DNA from: a virus
Direction: 5' to 3' (one strand)
Virus record (IMG/VR): IMGVR_UViG_3300032242_000550
Coordinates: 91,160-155,159 of that record
Length of the DNA stretch: 64,000 nucleotides
Part shown: in pieces, positions 53,521 through 60,630 of the stretch
Layout: every line of letters begins with the position of its first letter
Numbering within the stretch: the stretch's first letter is position 1
The notes under the pieces: model-generated
The model's database searches: none
Seen by the model: only the letters and a program-made list of their open reading frames with translations
Told to the model about the DNA's origin: nothing
Program-made: the position numbers and the translations under genes

Positions 53521-54438
53521 ATGTCAATAACAATAACTGGTGGATTTTCAATGGCAGGCGGCGGCTTCACTGTTATACCTCCACCACCAGCAACACAAAC
53601 TGCGGGTTGGTGGGCAGGTGGACGAGCAAATGCAAGCGTAGTGTCTATTGTTGATCGCCTTACATATGCAACAGATACTGCAACTACAAGTGTTCGTGGT
53701 CCACTAAGTGGAAGCTACTATTATATTGCGTCAGCAGGAACGTTCACTGCTGGTTGGTTTACAACTGGTGAGGGTAGCCGTACTATAACTCGTATTACAT
53801 ATGCAACAGATACTGATATTTCAAGCAATCGTGGGTTGTTTTTTGCGGCAACAGCACGAGGGGTGTCTGCGTCATCAAATGGTACTACGTATGGATGGTT
53901 CACTCCAATTGGTAACTATTTTAACCGTCTTTCATATGCAAGCGATACTACAGAGCCAGTACTACGTGCAACTCCAGCTAGTACTTTCTTTATGGCTGCA
54001 ACAGGAACCAGTAGTTATGGTTGGTTTGGTGGAGGTTATGTATCATCAACAATCGTATCTACTGTACAACGTCTTGATTATAGCAATGATGGTTCTACCC
54101 CTACTATACGAGGACCATTAAGTGCAGCCGTAAGATATCACGCAGGAACCGGGGATGGCACTACTTACGGATATTATGTTGCTGGTAACTCAAGTTCAAC
54201 GGTACAACGTATCACCTATGCAACAGATACTAATACTGCAAGTATACGTGGTCCGTTTACTTTGTCAATTAATAAATTAGCGGGGGCCGGAAACGATACA
54301 TATAGCTGGCTTAGTGGGGCATATAATAATACTAGTATAGGACGTATAACCTATTCAACAGATACTAATACTGCAAGCACTAGAGGATCATTAAGTGCTG
54401 GTAGATATGCATTGGGAGCTACTTCAGGCATACAATAA
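53521..54438 (+). CDS. Six-bladed Kelch-like propeller adhesin, type B, copy 3
   Basis: The 305-residue protein has N-terminal module MSITITGGFSMAGGGFTVIP, then six repeats that are the most diverged of the type B set: GWWAGG, GWFTTG, GWFTPI, GWFGGG, GYYVAG and SWLSGA. R[IL][TS]YA[TS]DT persists in most repeats. The AAAGGATAAGTA leader matches those of the type A genes at 10451 and 11410 (AAAAGGATAAC), a leader resemblance across propeller types. Ring closure by N- and C-terminal strands is expected. A receptor-binding role is inferred. Confidence 0.72.
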   Translation: MSITITGGFSMAGGGFTVIPPPPATQTAGWWAGGRANASVVSIVDRLTYATDTATTSVRGPLSGSYYYIASAGTFTAGWFTTGEGSRTITRITYATDTDISSNRGLFFAATARGVSASSNGTTYGWFTPIGNYFNRLSYASDTTEPVLRATPASTFFMAATGTSSYGWFGGGYVSSTIVSTVQRLDYSNDGSTPTIRGPLSAAVRYHAGTGDGTTYGYYVAGNSSSTVQRITYATDTNTASIRGPFTLSINKLAGAGNDTYSWLSGAYNNTSIGRITYSTDTNTASTRGSLSAGRYALGATSGIQ

Positions 54439-54451
54439 AATAAACGGGTAA

Positions 54452-54491
54452 GATATCTCTACTATAAATATTTTTATATCAGGAGATTATC
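54452..54491 (+). promoter_or_regulatory. Perfect late promoter TATAAATA in the loop of a start-site hairpin
   Basis: GATATCTC (54452-54459) pairs with GAGATTATC (54483-54491) over 8 bp with one bulged T. TATAAATA (54463-54470) lies in the loop, and the Shine-Dalgarno AGGAG (54481-54485) overlaps the right arm next to ATG 54492. RNA started from the box lacks the left arm, so only late transcripts would expose the start. Confidence 0.6.
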
Positions 54492-55283
54492 ATGGCACAA
54501 CGTATTCTTATTATGGGCTTACCAGGCTCAGGCAAAACATATCTGGCACAACACTTATTAGGACATCTACAAACAGCAAACAAACGTGTAGCTTGGCTTA
54601 ACGCTGACGATGTTCGTAAACAATATAACGACTGGGACTTCAGCAAAGAAGGTCGCATTCGTCAAAGTCTACGTATGCGTGAACTAGCAGATAATATGAC
54701 AGATATGGACTATGTTATCTGTGACTTTGTTGCACCATTAGTTGAAATGCGTAATAACTTTAAAGCTGATTGGACTATCTGGGTAGATACAATCAGTGAA
54801 GGTAGATATGAAGATACTAATAAAGCATTCATACCACCAGAAGTATATGATTTCCGTATCACAGAACAAAATAGTGAAAAATGGAGTGAGTTCATCTTTG
54901 CACATATACATGATAATAAACGTAGACCAACATTCAATTGGCAAAAAGAAACGGTACAATTATTAGGAAGGTGGCAACCATGGCATGATGGTCATCGTGC
55001 ATTGTTTGAACGTGCTATCGCTAAAACAGGACAAGTAGTTATTCAAATACGTGATTGTCAGGGCTGGCAAGGTAGTAACCCATTTGAAATAGAAAAAGTC
55101 AAATCATTCATTAAACGTGATTTGGATATGATATATCAAGGTCAATATGAAATACAAGTTGTACCTAATATCACAAATATAACATATGGTCGTGATGTTG
55201 GTTATAAGATTGAACAAGAAACTTTTGACGAAAAAACTCATGCTATTAGTGCTACAAGTATACGTAAAATGCTAGGTCTATAA
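54492..55283 (+). CDS. APS kinase-like / HxGH nucleotidyltransferase fusion
   Basis: Residues 1-145 match adenylylsulfate kinase: Walker A GLPGSGKT (9-16), WLNADDVRKQYNDWDFS (35-51), YVICDFVAPLVEMRNNF (74-90) and WTIWVDT (94-100). Residues ~150-263 are a nucleotidyltransferase of the NMNAT/cytidylyltransferase type with LLGRWQPWHDGH (HxGH at 165-168) and the signature ISATSIR (252-258). APS kinase makes PAPS, the sulfotransferase donor. The second domain belongs to the same broad fold as ATP sulfurylase, but its motifs fit small NMN/CTP enzymes better, so PAPS-synthase action is only a possibility. Confidence 0.75.
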   Translation: MAQRILIMGLPGSGKTYLAQHLLGHLQTANKRVAWLNADDVRKQYNDWDFSKEGRIRQSLRMRELADNMTDMDYVICDFVAPLVEMRNNFKADWTIWVDTISEGRYEDTNKAFIPPEVYDFRITEQNSEKWSEFIFAHIHDNKRRPTFNWQKETVQLLGRWQPWHDGHRALFERAIAKTGQVVIQIRDCQGWQGSNPFEIEKVKSFIKRDLDMIYQGQYEIQVVPNITNITYGRDVGYKIEQETFDEKTHAISATSIRKMLGL

Positions 55284-55291
55284 GTACTACC

Positions 55292-55516
55292 ATGAACAAA
55301 TATCATATTAGATTTAATACTAAGCACAATGGCAGTGAATTAGTATGGCGTATATTTGAAAATGGTGTTGAACATCTAGCCAAAGATGTTCGTCTTATGG
55401 GAGAAACTTTTACCGAATGTACACATGAACATGGTGAAACAAAATGGAACATTGCATGTTATGGCAGATTAGTATGGCATGATAAGGTAGCAGTTATTGT
55501 TACAAACAAAGATTAA
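55292..55516 (+). CDS. Small conserved phage protein
   Basis: The 74-residue protein (MNKYHIRFNTKHNGSELVWR, then GRLVWHDKVAVIV) has three or four strands and no membrane segment. It lies 8 nt after the kinase fusion. I recognise it only as a type of small T4-like phage protein of unknown function. No clear Shine-Dalgarno is seen (TAAGTACTACC), suggesting coupling to the upstream gene. Confidence 0.6.
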   Translation: MNKYHIRFNTKHNGSELVWRIFENGVEHLAKDVRLMGETFTECTHEHGETKWNIACYGRLVWHDKVAVIVTNKD

Positions 55517-55550
55517 TTGAAATAGAACTAACTTTTAATTACTTTTTAAA

Positions 55551-55570
55551 TTAGATAAGTAGTTATCTAA
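55551..55570 (+). promoter_or_regulatory. Perfect hairpin abutting the start codon at 55570
   Basis: TTAGATAA (55551-55558) and TTATCTAA (55563-55570) form an 8-bp stem with loop GTAG; the last A is the first base of ATG. GATAAGTA (55554-55561), a weak late-box match, overlaps the left arm. No Shine-Dalgarno is present. Confidence 0.45.
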
Positions 55571-56007
55571 TGAATACATTTCAATCATCTTATGACAACA
55601 GATTACAATCTTGGTATAACTTACGCAACCAAATCAAAAATCTTGATTTATCTCAAAAATGTGTAGAAATTGACAAATGGTGGCAACGTGCGCCATTAGT
55701 CAACCACTATCTACACCCAATTGATTTACCCACTTGGCCTGGTCCTTGGGAGCTTTTGGTAGAAAACACCTACTGTACGCTTGCAAGAGGCTTAGGAATG
55801 TGCTATACTCTACTATTAATGAATATTACTGATATAGAGTTTGTGTTAGCAACTGATGTTCAAGGAAATGATACATCATTAGTCTTGGTTGACAACGCAA
55901 AATATCTGCTTAATTACTGGCCAAACACCGTGATAAGTAATAATCTACAAGATTTTAAAATCGTACAAAAATTAGATATAACAATAATTAATAATAAGAT
56001 AGGGTAA
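55570..56007 (+). CDS. Conserved protein upstream of nrdA
   Basis: The 145-residue protein (MNTFQSSYDNRLQSWYNLRN, then WWQRAPLVNHYLHPIDLPTW) is mixed alpha/beta with an aromatic-rich first half. It ends 2 nt before nrdA and is probably cotranscribed with it. I do not recognise a function, though similar proteins appear in aquatic T4-like phages. AAAACACC...TGC in the middle gives a single Cys pair (Cys78, Cys87) not spaced like a metal site. Confidence 0.6.
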   Translation: MNTFQSSYDNRLQSWYNLRNQIKNLDLSQKCVEIDKWWQRAPLVNHYLHPIDLPTWPGPWELLVENTYCTLARGLGMCYTLLLMNITDIEFVLATDVQGNDTSLVLVDNAKYLLNYWPNTVISNNLQDFKIVQKLDITIINNKIG

Positions 56008-56009
56008 AA

Positions 56010-58328
56010 ATGAAAATATACGTCACTAAAAGAAATGGGACAAAAGAGCCATTAATGTTAGAAAAATGGCAAGCGCAGGTGGCAAAAATATGTGTAGGGA
56101 TAGCAGATGTTAGCCCTTCAATGGTAGAAATAAAAAGTCAACTACACTTTTATGATGGTATTACAACACAACAAATTGATGAAATTACATTACGTGCAGT
56201 GGTTGATCTAATTGACGTAGAAAATAATCCTGATGTAGGACATACAAACTATCAATATGTAGCAGGTAAACAACGTATATCAATGTTGCGTAAAGATGTA
56301 TATGGCTCATATAGTGTTCCACATCTCTACGAAATTGTAAAGAAAAATGTAGCAACAGGTCTTTATACTAGTGAACTATTAGAATGGTATACTGAAGAAG
56401 ATTGGAACAAAATGAATGATATGCTAGATCATTCTAAGGATGAGCAATATAGTTATGCCGCCATTGAACAATTAATTGAAAAGTACTTGGTTAAGAACCG
56501 TAGTACTAAACAAACATATGAAACACCACAAATTAGATACATGGTTGCAGCCGCTACAGTCTTTCATAAGGAAGAACCTAATTCAGCGAGGATGCGATAT
56601 ATTAAAGAATACTACAATGCCGCAAGTGATGGCTTATTTACTCTTGCTACTCCTGTATTGGCTGGTCTCGGCACTCCTACTAAACAGTTTAGTAGTTGCG
56701 TCCTTATTCGCAGCGACGATGATCTTGATAGTATTTTTGCCAGCGGAGAAATGATGGCAAAGTATGCTAGCAAACGTGCTGGCATTGGCTTAGAGATTGG
56801 TAGATTACGCCCGCTTGGATCACCTATTCGTGGTGGCGAAATCATGCATACCGGTATGATTCCTTTCTTAAAGAAATGGTTTGGTGATCTACGTAGTTGT
56901 AGTCAAGGTGGCATTCGTAATGCAAGTGCTACTGTATTCTACCCAATCTGGCATCATCAGTTTGACGACCTAATTGTATTAAAGAACAATCAAGGTACAG
57001 ATGAAACACGTGTTCGCTTTATGGACTATGGTGTTGTACTAAGTGCTTTCTTCTGGAGACGTTTTAAGAACAAAGAAAATATTACATTCTTTGATCCCAA
57101 TGAAGTACCTGATTTATATGAAGCATTTTATTCAAACACAGAATTGTTTGAAGAACTATATGTGAAATATGAAAAGCGTAAAGACTTACGCAAGAAGTCA
57201 ATGAATGCCGAAGATGTATTTAAAGGTGGCATTCTTAAAGAACGTACAGATACAGGTCGTATCTATTTAGTTTTTGTTGACAACGTTATGAAACAAGGAC
57301 CATTTGATCCTGAATATCATACAATTTACCAGAGTAACTTATGCTGTGAGATTCTACTTCCTACTAAATCTTTTAAGCGCCTTGATGATGATAACGGTCG
57401 TATCGCACTATGTACGCTCGGATCTATTAACTTGGGTGCGTTCCGTAATCCTGAAGATATGCGCCGCGCTTGTCGTATTCTACATCGTAGCCTCAATAAT
57501 ATATTGGACTATCAAGACTTTTTGAGTATCCAATCTAAGTTGTCTAATGATGAGATTCGCCCATTGGGTATTGGTGTAACTAACTTAGCATACTGGCATG
57601 CAAAGCGTGGACTTAAGTATGGTGAGAAAGACGCACTACAAGAAGTTAAATCATGGATGGAACATCTATCATACTATCTTACTGAAGCAAGTGTAGAACT
57701 AGCACAAGAACGTGGTCGTTGCGCCCATAGTGATAAGACACGTTATGGTCAAGGTATATTCCCTTGGGAACTACGTGCTAAGGGTGTTAATGAATTAGCT
57801 AACTTTGAACCAGAACTAAACTGGGAAGGATTACGTGCTATGATGCGTAGTTATGGTGTACGTAATGCTACACAAATGGCTGTAGCTCCTGTAGAATCAA
57901 GTAGTGTAGTAATTAATTCTACAAATGGTATTGAAATGCCAATGAGTTTGATTAGTGTAAAAGAAAGTAAAGCAGGAAGTTTCGTACAAGTTGTTCCGGA
58001 ATATCATAAATTGAAAAACAAATATCAGTTGATGTGGGAACAAAAAGACTGTGATGGCTATTTAAAGACAGCGGCAGTGATTGCGGCTTATGTTGACCAA
58101 AGCATAAGTACTAATACATTCTACAATCCTGCACATTTCCCTGAACGTAAAGTACCAACAACATTGATTGCTAAGAACTTGATGCAAGCACATTATTATG
58201 GTCTTAAGACTTTCTATTACTCACTTATAAATAAAGCAGGTAGTAAAAGCCAAGATGAAACTGTATTAGATTTGCCAAGTGGCTTTAATGATATGGATGA
58301 AGAAGATTGCGAAAATTGTAAATTATAA
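56010..58328 (+). CDS. nrdA: Class I ribonucleotide reductase large subunit NrdA
   Basis: The 772-residue protein has an N-terminal ATP cone (MKIYVTKRNGTKEPLMLEKW, ~1-90) for allosteric control, and the catalytic barrel with the redox Cys in FSSCVLI, the radical Cys in NLCCEILLP, and the second redox Cys in IALCTLGSINLGAF. A C-terminal CENCKL carries the CxxC that relays electrons from glutaredoxin. All residues needed for activity are present. It reduces NDPs to dNDPs for phage DNA synthesis, with NrdB at 58980 and glutaredoxin at 60094. Shine-Dalgarno AGATAGGGTAAAA. It overlaps the aldolase gene by one base. Confidence 0.96.
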   Translation: MKIYVTKRNGTKEPLMLEKWQAQVAKICVGIADVSPSMVEIKSQLHFYDGITTQQIDEITLRAVVDLIDVENNPDVGHTNYQYVAGKQRISMLRKDVYGSYSVPHLYEIVKKNVATGLYTSELLEWYTEEDWNKMNDMLDHSKDEQYSYAAIEQLIEKYLVKNRSTKQTYETPQIRYMVAAATVFHKEEPNSARMRYIKEYYNAASDGLFTLATPVLAGLGTPTKQFSSCVLIRSDDDLDSIFASGEMMAKYASKRAGIGLEIGRLRPLGSPIRGGEIMHTGMIPFLKKWFGDLRSCSQGGIRNASATVFYPIWHHQFDDLIVLKNNQGTDETRVRFMDYGVVLSAFFWRRFKNKENITFFDPNEVPDLYEAFYSNTELFEELYVKYEKRKDLRKKSMNAEDVFKGGILKERTDTGRIYLVFVDNVMKQGPFDPEYHTIYQSNLCCEILLPTKSFKRLDDDNGRIALCTLGSINLGAFRNPEDMRRACRILHRSLNNILDYQDFLSIQSKLSNDEIRPLGIGVTNLAYWHAKRGLKYGEKDALQEVKSWMEHLSYYLTEASVELAQERGRCAHSDKTRYGQGIFPWELRAKGVNELANFEPELNWEGLRAMMRSYGVRNATQMAVAPVESSSVVINSTNGIEMPMSLISVKESKAGSFVQVVPEYHKLKNKYQLMWEQKDCDGYLKTAAVIAAYVDQSISTNTFYNPAHFPERKVPTTLIAKNLMQAHYYGLKTFYYSLINKAGSKSQDETVLDLPSGFNDMDEEDCENCKL

Positions 58329-58978
58329 TGTTAGAAACAATATGTGATATTATGGTTGACGCTTATAAGCGTAATTGGATTACCAGTCGTGATGGCAATG
58401 TAAGTATTCGTCACCACGACCGTGACCACTTTTACATTACACCTTCAGGTGTACGTAAGCAAACATTACAACCCGATCAGTTCAAAAAAATTAAACTAAT
58501 AGATAAAATTAATACAGTTCCGCCGTTTTTAACAAAATCCTGGTGTGAAGAATTTTATACAGACATTAGTGCTAATTTAAAACCAAGTGGTGAGATCCCA
58601 CTACATTTTGGATTACAAAAGAATATGGGACAGCATAGCGGTGATGTTCGTGTAGTTGTACATGTACACCCTACATATTGTATTGCTGCCATGCATGCCG
58701 GTATTGATCTAAGTAACATTAGTAATGCCTTCCCAGAACTTAATCGTTATACAAAGGTAGCACCTAACGTAGGAGATGTCCCTCCTATTAGTCAAGAACT
58801 TGCAGACCGTTGCCATGAGAATCTACAATTAGATGATTACGGAAATATTGCCTATGATATTGTAGGCATCAAAGGACATGGAGTAGTAGCTATTGATACT
58901 AGTCCATGGCGAGCCTATGAACATATAGAACGCCTCGAACATATTTGCAAGATAGTACTTGCTTCAGGAAATTATTAA
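58328..58978 (+). CDS. Class II aldolase/adducin family protein
   Basis: The 216-residue protein matches the class II aldolase/adducin fold: DGNVSIR (22-28), FYITPSGV (35-42), PSGEIPLHF (86-94), the zinc-binding HVHPTY (112-117), GHGVVA (183-188) and ERLEHICK (201-208). The family includes fuculose- and ribulose-phosphate aldolases/epimerases; the zinc histidines and the phosphate-binding Ser/Gly loop look intact, so an enzyme acting on a phosphorylated sugar is likely. It sits between nrdA and nrdB with a 1-base overlap (TAATG) upstream and 1 nt before nrdB. Confidence 0.85.
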   Translation: MLETICDIMVDAYKRNWITSRDGNVSIRHHDRDHFYITPSGVRKQTLQPDQFKKIKLIDKINTVPPFLTKSWCEEFYTDISANLKPSGEIPLHFGLQKNMGQHSGDVRVVVHVHPTYCIAAMHAGIDLSNISNAFPELNRYTKVAPNVGDVPPISQELADRCHENLQLDDYGNIAYDIVGIKGHGVVAIDTSPWRAYEHIERLEHICKIVLASGNY

Positions 58979-58979
58979 A

Positions 58980-60080
58980 ATGTCAAAACAACAATACAAC
59001 CTACACACTAAGACAGATTATTTGAATAGAAAAATGTTTTTGGACCCGGAAGGTCCCGTAACCATTCAAAGATTTGAAGAAGTAAAATACAAAAAGATTG
59101 CAGACTTTGAAACAACAGCACGTGGATTCTTTTGGGTACCAGAAGAAGTATCATTAACTAAAGATGCTAATGATTTTAAAGAAGCCAGCGATGCAGTAAA
59201 ACATATCTTTACTAGTAACCTATTACGACAAACAGCATTAGATAGTCTACAAGGTCGCGGCCCTAGTCAAGTGTTTGCTCCTGTTATTAGTTTACCTGAA
59301 CTAGAAGCATTAGTATATAACTGGACATTCTTTGAAACAAATATTCATAGTCGTAGTTACAGTCACATCATTCGTAACATCTATAATGTACCTAAAGAGG
59401 TATTCAATACTATACATGATACAAAAGAAATTGTAGACATGGCAAGTAGTGTTGGAAGATATTATGATGAACTACATAAAGTTAATTGTCGTAAAGAGTT
59501 AGGTGAAACTATTAATGAAAAAGAACATATCAAAGCTATCTACATGGCTTTACATGCTAGTTATGCATTAGAAGCGTTTAGATTTATGGTAAGTTTTGCT
59601 ACAAGTTTAGCAATGGTTGAGAACAAAATCTTTATTGGTAATGGAAACATTATCAGTTTGATTTTACAAGATGAGTTATTACATAAAGGCTGGACTGGTT
59701 ATATTATTAATCAAGTAGTAAAAGAAGATAGCCGTTTTGCACAAGTTAAATCTGAGTGTGAGGCTGAAGTCTATCAGCTTTATATGGATGTTATCCGTGA
59801 AGAAAAAGAATGGGCAGACTATCTTTTTAAGATGGGTCCAGTCATTGGATTAAATGCCACAGTATTAAAAGACTTTGTAGATTACACAGCTAATGATGCA
59901 TTGAAAGCTATTGGAATCAGATATAATAATCCTGCACCAAAGACTACACCTATTCCGTGGTTTAACAAGCATAGCGATACAAGTAAGAAGCAAACGGCCT
60001 TGCAGGAAAATGAATCAACTAATTATGTTATCGGTGTTATGTCTGATAATATTGATTACGAAGAACTACCAAACATTTAA
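58980..60080 (+). CDS. nrdB: Class I ribonucleotide reductase small subunit NrdB
   Basis: The start is ATG 58980 (MSKQQYNLHTKTDYLNRKMF) after AGGAAATTATTAAA; an upstream in-frame start at 58959 lies inside the aldolase gene and is rejected. The 366-residue protein has ligands in FFETNIHSRSYSHI (Glu119, His123, radical Tyr127) and LILQDELLHKGWTGY (Glu and His), so it is a diiron-tyrosyl-radical type. The Glu-His spacing is E-x3-H rather than the E-x2-H I expect from E. coli NrdB. It forms the radical needed by NrdA. Confidence 0.95.
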   Translation: MSKQQYNLHTKTDYLNRKMFLDPEGPVTIQRFEEVKYKKIADFETTARGFFWVPEEVSLTKDANDFKEASDAVKHIFTSNLLRQTALDSLQGRGPSQVFAPVISLPELEALVYNWTFFETNIHSRSYSHIIRNIYNVPKEVFNTIHDTKEIVDMASSVGRYYDELHKVNCRKELGETINEKEHIKAIYMALHASYALEAFRFMVSFATSLAMVENKIFIGNGNIISLILQDELLHKGWTGYIINQVVKEDSRFAQVKSECEAEVYQLYMDVIREEKEWADYLFKMGPVIGLNATVLKDFVDYTANDALKAIGIRYNNPAPKTTPIPWFNKHSDTSKKQTALQENESTNYVIGVMSDNIDYEELPNI

Positions 60081-60093
60081 AAGGAGAATAAAA

Positions 60094-60324
60094 ATGAAAG
60101 CAACCGTATGGAGTAAATATCATTGCCCTTATTGCGATCAAGCAAAATCATTACTAACACAAAAGGGTATAGAGTTTGAAGAAAAGAAAATCGGAGATGG
60201 GTATACAAGGGAAGACTTATTAGAAGCTATACCCACAGCACGTACAGTACCACAAATCTTTTTAGATGATGAATTGATTGGTGGATTTACAGAATTAAAA
60301 GCAAAACTAACAGAAAGTAACTAA
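60094..60324 (+). CDS. Glutaredoxin
   Basis: The start is ATG 60094 after AAAAGGAGAATAAAA; a longer upstream frame is rejected because it lies in nrdB and lacks this Shine-Dalgarno. The 76-residue protein has the active-site CPYC (Cys11, Cys14), the cis-Pro segment TVPQIF and GGFTEL near the end: a complete small glutaredoxin. Placed 13 nt after nrdB, it most likely passes electrons to NrdA. It overlaps the next gene's ATG by one base (TAATG). Confidence 0.95.
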   Translation: MKATVWSKYHCPYCDQAKSLLTQKGIEFEEKKIGDGYTREDLLEAIPTARTVPQIFLDDELIGGFTELKAKLTESN

Positions 60325-60629
60325 TGCAACTAGTATTAACAAAAAACACAGTATATACATTTAAGCTTAATTCCGGAGAGGAATTAATTGCTAAAGTAAT
60401 TCAATCGGGCGGGGAGTTTATTGAAATTGAAGAACCGGTATCTATTGCCCCTTCACAACAGGGTATGCAAATGATCCCAAGTATCTTTACCGCAAATCCT
60501 AAGGGTGAATTTAGACTAAATAGTAATAGTGTTGTAATGTATGCAGAAACTGATGACAACATTAAAGACAAGTACCTAGAAGCAACAACTGGCATTAAGG
60601 TACCTAGTAAGAAAATCGTATTGGGATAA
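60324..60629 (+). CDS. Small beta-barrel-like conserved protein
   Basis: The 101-residue protein starts MQLVLTKNTVYTFKLNSGEE followed by LIAKVIQ and FIEIEEPVSI, a strand pattern like an Sm/LSm-type small barrel. The central part (MQMIPSIFTAN) and the end (YLEATTGIKVPSKKIVLG) match a protein type found in aquatic T4-like phages next to nrd or baseplate genes. Function is unknown; RNA binding is only a guess from the fold pattern. It overlaps the glutaredoxin stop by one base and ends 1 nt before the PAAR gene. Confidence 0.65.
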   Translation: MQLVLTKNTVYTFKLNSGEELIAKVIQSGGEFIEIEEPVSIAPSQQGMQMIPSIFTANPKGEFRLNSNSVVMYAETDDNIKDKYLEATTGIKVPSKKIVLG

Positions 60630-60630
60630 A

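Noticed and set aside
5593-54438. Diversity-generating retroelement acting on propeller loops
   Set aside because: No reverse transcriptase and no template repeat were found in this window; loops differ in length, which mutagenic retrohoming does not usually produce. It could only be revived if such genes lie elsewhere in the genome.
58959-58979. Earlier start of nrdB
   Set aside because: It lies in the end of the aldolase gene; ATG 58980 follows AGGAAATT and gives a usual NrdB N-terminus.
59911-60093. N-terminal extension of glutaredoxin
   Set aside because: It lies inside nrdB in another frame; the ATG at 60094 has AAGGAG at proper spacing and gives a glutaredoxin of normal size.
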